Shown: piece after piece, positions 7,034-12,397 of the stretch
Layout: each line of letters begins with the position of its first letter
Position numbering within the stretch: the first letter of the stretch is position 1
Assembly (NCBI GenBank): GCA_011052255.1
Contig: DRJJ01000242.1
Location: 1 to 12,397 of the forward strand
Reading direction: 5' to 3'
DNA: 12,397 nt
Source of the DNA: Gammaproteobacteria bacterium
Lineage (GTDB): Bacteria; Pseudomonadota; Gammaproteobacteria; DRJJ01
Notes under the pieces: generated by a model
Databases searched by the model: none
What the model saw: only the letters and a program-made list of their open reading frames with translations
Told to the model about the DNA's origin: nothing
Made by a program: the position numbers and the translations under genes

Positions 7034-7054
7034 CAACGTTTGAACCAAACGTTG
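7034..7054. promoter_or_regulatory. Perfect inverted repeat, probable operator
   Basis: CAACGTTTG (7034-7042), spacer AAC, CAAACGTTG (7046-7054). The two 9-base arms are exactly complementary. The element begins eight bases after the TATAAT box, about where transcription would start. That is where a repressor or an autoregulating toxin-antitoxin complex usually binds. As RNA it would also form a 5' hairpin with a 3-base loop. Confidence 0.65.
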
Positions 7055-7090
7055 AAATGGAATTATTAATGTTAATCAAGGAGATAGAGT

Positions 7091-7486
7091 ATGATATCAA
7101 TTCAAGAATTTTACCTGTTCCCGGAAGATGTATACAGAATGGGAAACGCTACTACTCATCGTATGTCAGTGATTCGCCGGGACGAAGTTTCGACTACAGA
7201 AATCAAGGGCGTTCCAGTCGTTATTGCAAATAATAATGGTGTTAGTGTCTGGACCAAAGAAGGAATAATTGAAAAGGGCTTAACAGGATACGCCTGGTTG
7301 ATAAAGACCGGCGCCAGTGTGCCAATCGGACTTAAGCTCGTAAACGACACGCCAGGACATTATATGCTTGCACCTATAAGAAATATGCCACTCGATGTAT
7401 ACAAAGGTTTACTTGAGGAAATGGGCATTAAAAGCGTGAAGTATTTAAAGGTTAAACAAGATGGGACAATGGTGAGGGTCGGTTAG
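7091..7486 (+). CDS. Tse2-like ADP-ribosyltransferase-fold toxin (putative)
   Basis: A 131-residue protein without signal peptide or membrane segment, slightly basic. By eye it follows Pseudomonas aeruginosa Tse2, a cytotoxic effector with an ADP-ribosyltransferase-like fold. DVYRMG (13-18) matches the N-terminal LYRA strand. GVSVWTKEGI (50-59) matches the Tse2 GTSVFDRAGV segment that carries Thr79/Ser80. WLIKTGASVPIGLKL matches FVIPDGTDIPPDLKV, and GHYMLAP (89-95) matches THYTIMP, which carries His122. A later P-x-x-x-Y-K-G-L-L helix also fits. Arg16, Arg30, Ser52 and His90 are candidate active-site residues. The start at 7091 has AAGGAG (7078-7083) seven bases upstream. The stop codon abuts the start of an acidic helical partner. 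It is A+T-rich (about 42% G+C). The similarity is remote and recalled, not computed; a toxin-antitoxin toxin rather than a type VI effector is possible, since no secretion genes are visible. Confidence 0.6.
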   Translation: MISIQEFYLFPEDVYRMGNATTHRMSVIRRDEVSTTEIKGVPVVIANNNGVSVWTKEGIIEKGLTGYAWLIKTGASVPIGLKLVNDTPGHYMLAPIRNMPLDVYKGLLEEMGIKSVKYLKVKQDGTMVRVG

Positions 7487-7741
7487 ATGTCAAACACCAA
7501 CATGAGAAGCCTGAACGTTGAAATGACGAACAGAGATGTTCGCTATATTTTGCATGCTGTAAATGAGCTTATGTTACATCTTCAAGAAGAAGTAAAAAAA
7601 GATCCCGATGGCGAAGAAGATATAACTCCAATGTATGCCGAGGATATATTGAACTTAAGATATATATATAATCGTTTGAGAGAAAAAGCAGTTCCTGTTT
7701 TCGGTGAAGATGGCCTGACTGTTTCATATGAGACTTTGTGA
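7487..7741 (+). CDS. Small acidic helical protein, putative Tsi2-like immunity/antitoxin
   Basis: An 84-residue acidic protein (16 Asp/Glu against 9 Lys/Arg) predicted as two long helices: about 16-38 (NRDVRYILHAVNELMLHLQE) and about 48-68 (PMYAEDILNLRYIYNRL). They are joined by the acidic turn KKDPDGEEDI. The layout and length resemble Tsi2 (77 residues), the immunity protein of Tse2, which has the same helix, Asp-Asp-Pro turn, helix plan, but residue identity is low. ATG 7487 follows the toxin stop (TAGATG) with no gap, and GAGGG (7474-7478) lies eight bases upstream inside the toxin gene, so the two are translated together. An internal ATG at 7502 is a weaker alternative start. It is very A+T-rich (about 37% G+C). 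Its role as immunity protein is inferred from position and charge. Confidence 0.6.
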   Translation: MSNTNMRSLNVEMTNRDVRYILHAVNELMLHLQEEVKKDPDGEEDITPMYAEDILNLRYIYNRLREKAVPVFGEDGLTVSYETL

Positions 7742-7765
7742 AGCAGTTAAAAATATATATTAATT

Positions 7766-8005
7766 ATGGTGCAGAGGGCTCCTTCTTGGCTTGAATTAAT
7801 GCGTAGTACACATATAATTAATACAAGTGGATTGGGGGTGCCCGGTCGGCGCTATAGCCTCGGTGAGTTCATCGGGGCTTTTCGCTTTTTGGCTCAGGGT
7901 AAATTTTCATACCACACCCTTCATAATCCTTCCCAACCCGTTCCCTGGACACATCAACAACTTTTAGACGTTTCTTACCTATTATCCTGGATAAATGACA
8001 TATGA
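7766..8005 (+). CDS. Hypothetical 79-residue protein (uncertain)
   Basis: I do not recognise this ORF. It encodes an aromatic-rich, mildly basic polypeptide with GLGVPGRRYSLGEFIGAFRF (about 22-41) and a C-terminal LLDVSYLLSWINDI helix, and no signal peptide. There is no Shine-Dalgarno sequence before ATG 7766; an internal ATG at 7799 is an alternative start. It lies 24 bases after the acidic gene, in the same A+T-rich block. It could be a third gene of the accessory module, a fragment of a larger gene, or a chance ORF. Its G+C content is mixed, rising in the middle, unlike the two genes before it. Confidence 0.35.
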   Translation: MVQRAPSWLELMRSTHIINTSGLGVPGRRYSLGEFIGAFRFLAQGKFSYHTLHNPSQPVPWTHQQLLDVSYLLSWINDI

Positions 8006-8235
8006 TCATATCTTACTATTTCAAATAGTTGTTTTCCTGCAGAACAATATGACACGGAAATGTCTCACATTTCGAGTAACCTGATCTTCAGAAGCTTGTT
8101 TTGTACACAAATAATGACATGTTGTGGTATATATAAGCCAATCCGAGCACCTGATAGTAACGGGTTAACAGGAATGTGAGAATAAATTTGGTGGGTAAAA
8201 TGCTGAAAATTAATAGTGTTGCTGGTTGATATAAC
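8006..8235. other. Gene-free A+T-rich intergenic region before the esterase
   Basis: No gene or RNA that I can recognise. It begins within the palindrome ATATGATCATAT (8000-8011), followed by a small hairpin ACTATTT/AAATAGT (8015-8029) and TTGTTTT, which could weakly end the accessory transcript. An ATGACA (8114-8119) resembles a -35 box but has no good -10 at the right distance. A nine-codon ORF (8200-8229) ends just before the esterase start. The promoter of the esterase should lie here. Confidence 0.5.
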
Positions 8236-8934
8236 ATGACTGAACCACAGCAAGCTCTACTCCAGTGTATCGAAACCACAACCGGGCCATCGGTACTGTA
8301 TAGCATCATCTGGCTGCATGGCCTGGGCGCCGACGGCCATGACTTCGCCGGTATCGTACCCGAGGTGGTATTAGCTGATCGCCCGGATATTCGATTCATC
8401 TTCCCGCATGCACCAAAGCAACCGGTTACCCTGAATGGTGGCATGGTCATGCGTTCCTGGTATGACCTGTATGGGCTGGAAATCGACACGCCTGAAGACG
8501 AGGTCGGTATTAAACAGGCGGCTGATTCCATCCGGCAGTTGATAGAGCGCGAGCAACAGCGTGGTGTAGCGGCGAACCACATCATACTGGCTGGCTTTTC
8601 CCAGGGCGGTGCGCTGGCGCTCTATACAGCACTGACCCATCCGCAGCCGCTGGCCGCTATACTGGCACTATCAACCTATTTGCCGCTGGCCCGTCAACTA
8701 AACAAACAGCACGAAGGCTTACAGACTTATTCATCCATTTTTCAGGCACATGGCGACAGGGATGCAGTTGTTAGTATGAGCCTGGGTGAGGCGGCACGTG
8801 AAGCCATACAGCAACTGGGTAATCGCGTCGATTGGCGCAGTTATCCGATGGAGCATAGCGTTAGCATGGAAGAGCTGCAGGATATCAGCCAGTGGCTGGA
8901 AAATGTGTTTTTTGACCTGGATCAAGGTATTTAA
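8236..8934 (+). CDS. Carboxylesterase/phospholipase-type alpha/beta hydrolase
   Basis: A 232-residue cytoplasmic serine hydrolase of the bacterial carboxylesterase family (Abhydrolase_2; EstB and acyl-protein thioesterase relatives). It hydrolyses short acyl esters, with no certain natural substrate. Visible elements are the oxyanion-hole segment WLHGLGADGHDF (26-37), FPHAP (56-60), the RSWYDLYG block (73-80), the nucleophile elbow GFSQGG with Ser122 (120-125), the catalytic Asp176 in HGDRDAVV (172-179), and His207 in MEHSV. The length is typical and the triad complete. ATG 8236 has only a poor ribosome site. The gene marks the return to about 55% G+C after the accessory block, and the cytochrome gene starts 50 bases after its stop. 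Confidence 0.93.
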   Translation: MTEPQQALLQCIETTTGPSVLYSIIWLHGLGADGHDFAGIVPEVVLADRPDIRFIFPHAPKQPVTLNGGMVMRSWYDLYGLEIDTPEDEVGIKQAADSIRQLIEREQQRGVAANHIILAGFSQGGALALYTALTHPQPLAAILALSTYLPLARQLNKQHEGLQTYSSIFQAHGDRDAVVSMSLGEAAREAIQQLGNRVDWRSYPMEHSVSMEELQDISQWLENVFFDLDQGI

Positions 8935-8941
8935 GTTAGAA

Positions 8942-8947
8942 TATAAT
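8942..8947 (+). promoter_or_regulatory. Candidate -10 box upstream of the cytochrome-DUF302 gene
   Basis: A perfect TATAAT 37 bases before ATG 8985, in an A+T-rich gap. The nearest -35-like sequence, TTGACC (8912-8917), is 24 bases away, which is too far for a standard promoter, so an activator may be needed or this is chance. Confidence 0.25.
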
Positions 8948-8984
8948 AACATACTTATATATTGAGAAATGGCCATATACTAAA

Positions 8985-10019
8985 ATGAAACAGATACTAC
9001 TCATTCTGATGTTGTTGCTGGTTGCAGGCCCATCGCAGGCAGCTCCGAACGGTGACCGACTGTACCAGGATAAGTGCGAGGCCTGCCACGGTAAAAATGG
9101 CCGGGGTGGCGTCGGCGTACCGCTGTCCTTGCCGGCATTTCAGCGCGATGCCAGCGATGAATTTTTGAAAAAGACCATTCAGCATGGTCGGCCCGGCAGA
9201 GTGATGCCAGCATTTATGAACCTGAGTGAAGCGCAGCTGTCAGCTCTGATCAAGACCTTGCGCAGTTTTGTCGATCAGCCACTCAAGCCAGGCAAGACAC
9301 CGGCCACGATACGCGGTAATGCAGCCCGTGGCAGCAAGCTGTATGCAGGCAACTGCACTGGCTGTCATGGTGCACAGGGAGAAGGTGGCAAAGGCACCGG
9401 CGTTACCTTTTCACGACCACGCGATGCCGAGATTATCGCACCGTCCCTGCGTAACCCGGGTTTTCAGCTGGCAGCCAGCGACAAGATGATCTGGCAGACT
9501 CTGGCCCATGGCCGCGAGGGTACGCCCATGCCGTCGTTCCTGAAACAGGGACTGTCCGAGCAGCAGATTAGTGACCTGGTGGCCTATATACGCACACTGG
9601 AACCCCGTACACCGACGCATGCCATGGAGCCGGTGCCGCCGTTCCTGCATGCCGAAACCGAGGATACGCTGGAAGAAGTGCTCGAAGCGGTGAAAAAGGC
9701 GGTGGTTGCCGCTAATTTCAGGTTGATTCGTGTGCAGAAATTTGAACAGGGTATGGTCAAACAAGACACTGAAAATCCGGACAAGATTATCGTGTATTTT
9801 TGTAACTTTGGTTTGTTGAACAAGGCGCTGGCAATTGATCCACGCGTGGGCCTGTTTCTACCGTGCCGCCTTACCCTGGTACGTGAAAATGACAAGATTA
9901 CCCTGTATACCATGAATCCAGAAACGGTCAGTGGCAATTTCAATAACCTGGAGCTGGAGCAGCTTTGCCAGCAGATGCGCGCCACCTATGAGGCGATACT
10001 GGAAGAGGTGACATTATGA
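8985..10019 (+). CDS. Secreted diheme cytochrome c fused to a DUF302 domain
   Basis: A 344-residue periplasmic protein. A signal peptide (1-19, ending SQA) is followed by two class I cytochrome c domains. Domain 1 has CEACH (31-35) and probable ligand Met74 in RVMPAF; domain 2 has CTGCH (124-128) and probable ligand Met182 in TPMPSF. A Pro-rich linker (about 207-222) leads to a C-terminal DUF302 domain (about 225-344). This keeps the two Cys positions I associate with that family: Cys273 in YFCNFG (the usual GACNP position) and Cys294 in LFLPCRL. DUF302 proteins have no established function. The fusion suggests electron transfer to or from a redox-active, perhaps thiol or sulfur-binding, site; that is inference. 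The ATG at 8985 gives an ideal signal peptide but lacks a strong ribosome site. The next gene overlaps by four bases. Confidence 0.9.
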   Translation: MKQILLILMLLLVAGPSQAAPNGDRLYQDKCEACHGKNGRGGVGVPLSLPAFQRDASDEFLKKTIQHGRPGRVMPAFMNLSEAQLSALIKTLRSFVDQPLKPGKTPATIRGNAARGSKLYAGNCTGCHGAQGEGGKGTGVTFSRPRDAEIIAPSLRNPGFQLAASDKMIWQTLAHGREGTPMPSFLKQGLSEQQISDLVAYIRTLEPRTPTHAMEPVPPFLHAETEDTLEEVLEAVKKAVVAANFRLIRVQKFEQGMVKQDTENPDKIIVYFCNFGLLNKALAIDPRVGLFLPCRLTLVRENDKITLYTMNPETVSGNFNNLELEQLCQQMRATYEAILEEVTL

Positions 10020-10474
10020 AAAATATGATGGCAGCCTTGTTAGTGCTGAGCCTGCAGGTAGTGGCTCTGGCACCGGTGTCGGCAGAAGGCTTGATGATGG
10101 CTCGTTCGCAACTGTATTTTCCGGAAGCGATGACAGCCTTGCAAGAATCTATTCTCGCGCACGGCTACAAGATTACCCGAGTGCAGCGGGTGGACATCGG
10201 TTTGACCGGGTTTGGATATAAAACCGACAAGTACCGCCTGGTATTTTTTGCGAAAGCAGATGAGGTCAATGAGATGACGCGCAAAGAACCCGGTCTGTAT
10301 GCCTATTTGCCATTGCAGGTCGTGATCTTTGCCGAGCAGGAAAACACCCTGCTGGTAGCCTTGCATCCGCGCGCATTGTCGGAGTATTTTCCCGCAGCGG
10401 AACTGCGCACACAGTTTCTACGCTGGGAAAGTGATATGAATTCAATTTTTGATGATGTCAGGAACGCCGAATAG
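10016..10474 (+). CDS. Secreted stand-alone DUF302-type protein without cysteines
   Basis: A 152-residue exported protein. The signal peptide is likely cleaved after Ala23 (PVSA). The rest follows the DUF302 plan: a helix (FPEAMTALQESILAHGY), strands (YKITRVQRVDIGL, YRLVFFAKA), a helix (ADEVNEMTRKEPGLY), then LPLQVVIF and a C-terminal helix (about 128-150). The two family Cys positions seen in the upstream protein are replaced (KA where ACN would be, LPL for LPC), and the whole protein contains no Cys. ATG 10016 overlaps the upstream stop (ATGA), so the two are translationally coupled and probably act together in the periplasm. The DUF302 assignment is by pattern. The function is unknown. Confidence 0.8.
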   Translation: MKNMMAALLVLSLQVVALAPVSAEGLMMARSQLYFPEAMTALQESILAHGYKITRVQRVDIGLTGFGYKTDKYRLVFFAKADEVNEMTRKEPGLYAYLPLQVVIFAEQENTLLVALHPRALSEYFPAAELRTQFLRWESDMNSIFDDVRNAE

Positions 10475-10496
10475 CACCATCGATGCTGGTTGATTG

Positions 10497-12397
10497 CTAC
10501 AAAGCTTCCATCGCTATGTTCAGGCGCTTCTCAATCAGTTTTTTATAGTTCAGGTAATGTACAGTTTGCATGCCACTGATTTCCTGCTGAATAATTGTGT
10601 GTGTTAAATCCATATCGGTTATATAAACAGGGTAACGCTCGGATTTTGTGCGTTTGGCCAATATGTATTGCACTACTTCGGTATAAAGCTTCTCACCATA
10701 TTCCATATAGGAAAATTCCTGGTTATCACAGTACAGGGTAATATCCTGGTTTTGTTCACTGAGATGATCAGCGATAACCTGCATGCCCATGTAGTGGCCC
10801 TGATATCCGGAATCCGGTGGCGTTTTGTGTTCGGCTATAAGCTTGCCTGCATAATTTGAACGTATACGCAGAAATTCGATTTCGTTAGCCAGCTGTGCAT
10901 CGTCAGGCCGGTGCAAGCGTGCCGAACGCCTGTTCAGGGTGCTGCCGAGAAAACGTTGCAGCTGATTCATCAGCGTATCTTCATTATGGAAAGGCATTTG
11001 CTGGTAATAAAGTGAGCCCATTTCATCAAAGATATAGACGTGTACATCCGGTTGGTTTATCTGGTAAAGCACCTGAACATTGTCCGGCTGGCTATATCGG
11101 AAAAGCGGACCTATTGGGAAGTCCTTGCAGGTGTGGCCGTCAAAGACAATATTACTGAATGTTTCCTGCGACAGGCCGAGTGTGTTTAACAATTGCGTTT
11201 CTGTACCGATACGCTGGAAGCGTGGCACATCATTTTCATTTTGTGCCAGATAGTAATCATAACCAAGACGCATTGCATAGCGTGGATTGCTTAGTGTGGC
11301 ATTTTTATAAAATACTTTGTAAAGAGTATTATACAGTTCCTGTACGCGTGCGGCGATAGACGACCCGCGTGCGGTGGAGTAGCTGCGCACATGCAGGGTG
11401 CCGGGTAACTGTCGGCTGGAGACGGGTGTCCAGGCAAAAAAATCTGACAAACAATCCAGAATGGCCGTGTTTCCATGATAATGAAAGGTCAGTACTTCAC
11501 CCCAGCTGTTCAGCACAACCAGGTCACAGCTTAGCGCCAGGTTTTTCCAGAAACCGCCATAACAAAGTGAGTCAGCCCGGTTACTGGTCAGGTGTATTCC
11601 CTGTTTTGTATAATTCTCTAGCGGATCCAGTCCTTCATTGATATACAGCATGGCCGTCTGGATAGAGGGCGACTGGCTGACATCCTGCATTAACAACTCA
11701 CCGGCGGTGCCGCTGGTAAATACCTTCGCGAGGGCATCCAGTATCGCGTGTGCCTCGCGGTTCGATTCAGTCTGCTCATGGCGGCGGATGGTCAACAGAG
11801 AATGATAGCTGACCAGTTTATTGAAGTGGCACCACACCAGTAGCTCCATTAGATGGTGTTTTCGCTTGATGGGCTGTATCTTGCCCGAAGTGGCTTCTTC
11901 CGGGTCAGCACGATAAAGTGCCCATGAGCTGACACCATCGGTTTCAGTCTGGATGAAAGATAAAATCTCTTCAGATAAATCAATAGAAATACCCGGGTTA
12001 ATCAGATCTATCTTGCCGGCCTTACGTTCAAAGGCGACATATAATTTACGACCGAGCTGGTTCAGGTCAGCTTGCATGATGTCAGGCTGTTCAGAATGCT
12101 TGCGGGCAAAATCAGAAAGATTATGGTAGCTGCGCATCAATTCTGATGTAATGATCTTCGCCTCTTCCATCACGCGGTGTATCTTCCAGGTATCACGTGA
12201 ATCGAGTACCAGCAGGTCGTCGCGTTTCCATCCCCATAGATATACCAGTTCTTCCATAACCTCATAGCGTCGGGAAATATTACGTTTGCGGCGCACACTC
12301 ATTTTTTCATGAACCTTGAAATAAAAACAACGGCGTGCAAGTTCAAGGCGATCAGGCATACTCACGCTGGTCAGATATTCATTGACCTTTTCCATTA
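10497..12397 (-). CDS. cyaA: Class I adenylate cyclase CyaA, C-terminal two-thirds (partial)
   Basis: The gene enters from the right edge on the minus strand. The frame is open to the last base, so the ATG at 12395 is probably internal and the N-terminal catalytic domain is outside. The 632 visible residues carry blocks typical of the class I family: RLELARRCFYFKV (16-28), LGRKLYVAFERKAGKI (114-129) with INPG just after, LLVWCHFNKL, and VVLNSWGEVLTFHYHG. The C-terminal half of this family is regulatory; the whole enzyme makes cyclic AMP, which signals through CRP. The stop is TAG at 10499-10497, after an intact C-terminus. It converges with the DUF302 gene, 22 bases apart, and I see no clear terminator in that short gap. 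Confidence 0.93.
   Translation of the reverse strand, partial: MEKVNEYLTSVSMPDRLELARRCFYFKVHEKMSVRRKRNISRRYEVMEELVYLWGWKRDDLLVLDSRDTWKIHRVMEEAKIITSELMRSYHNLSDFARKHSEQPDIMQADLNQLGRKLYVAFERKAGKIDLINPGISIDLSEEILSFIQTETDGVSSWALYRADPEEATSGKIQPIKRKHHLMELLVWCHFNKLVSYHSLLTIRRHEQTESNREAHAILDALAKVFTSGTAGELLMQDVSQSPSIQTAMLYINEGLDPLENYTKQGIHLTSNRADSLCYGGFWKNLALSCDLVVLNSWGEVLTFHYHGNTAILDCLSDFFAWTPVSSRQLPGTLHVRSYSTARGSSIAARVQELYNTLYKVFYKNATLSNPRYAMRLGYDYYLAQNENDVPRFQRIGTETQLLNTLGLSQETFSNIVFDGHTCKDFPIGPLFRYSQPDNVQVLYQINQPDVHVYIFDEMGSLYYQQMPFHNEDTLMNQLQRFLGSTLNRRSARLHRPDDAQLANEIEFLRIRSNYAGKLIAEHKTPPDSGYQGHYMGMQVIADHLSEQNQDITLYCDNQEFSYMEYGEKLYTEVVQYILAKRTKSERYPVYITDMDLTHTIIQQEISGMQTVHYLNYKKLIEKRLNIAMEAL

Noticed and set aside
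8200..8229. Nine-codon ORF just upstream of the esterase, preceded by GGTGGG
   Set aside because: It is too short to judge, has no codon pattern suggesting attenuation, and could easily occur by chance.
8088..8585. Open frame of 165 codons on the - strand
   Set aside because: It mostly mirrors the esterase gene, whose complete catalytic triad settles the coding strand.
1..12397. CRISPR array, tRNA, rRNA, transposase or integrase
   Set aside because: No spaced direct repeats, no tRNA-like cloverleaf that I could recognise, and no mobile-element protein among the reading frames.

Overview
The window looks like a piece of a gammaproteobacterial chromosome. HslV, HslU, UbiE and UbiJ are close to their Escherichia coli/Pseudomonas counterparts, the order hslV-hslU-DUF971-ubiE-ubiJ is a gammaproteobacterial arrangement, and the right edge holds a class I adenylate cyclase, an enzyme typical of that class. 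A DsrL-like iron-sulfur flavoprotein and two periplasmic c-type cytochromes suggest a respiratory, possibly sulfur-oxidising, lineage. That last point is inference, because no dsrAB or sox genes are visible.

Layout. Bases 1-535 are the 3' end of an outer-membrane porin-like gene (+). It converges on a 642-residue GltD/DsrL-type NAD(P)H oxidoreductase (-, 622-2550). A divergent intergenic region with a good sigma70-like promoter for the flavoprotein separates it from a cytochrome c5-type gene (+, 2767-3066), which is followed by a 61-bp inverted repeat. A possible heat-shock promoter then leads into hslV-hslU (ATP-dependent protease), a DUF971 gene, ubiE and ubiJ (ubiquinone biosynthesis), all on + (3227-7007).

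Where ubiB would be expected after ubiJ, the sequence changes to an A+T-rich accessory block (about 7008-8235; roughly 40% G+C in its two main genes against about 55% in the flanks). The block has a TATAAT box, a perfect 9-bp inverted repeat next to it, a strong ribosome binding site, a small basic protein and, with no gap, a small acidic helical protein. I read this pair as a Tse2/Tsi2-like ADP-ribosyltransferase-fold toxin with its immunity or antitoxin protein. It is the most notable item in the window. A 79-residue orphan ORF follows.

After the block come a carboxylesterase (8236-8934), a secreted diheme cytochrome c fused to a DUF302 domain (8985-10019), and a translationally coupled, secreted, cysteine-free DUF302 protein (10016-10474). 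The window ends inside the adenylate cyclase gene cyaA (-, 10497-12397); its N-terminal catalytic part lies outside.

The core genes cover protein quality control and quinone synthesis. The cytochromes and flavoprotein are electron-transfer components whose partners are not in view. The toxin-like block is the clearest horizontally acquired segment.
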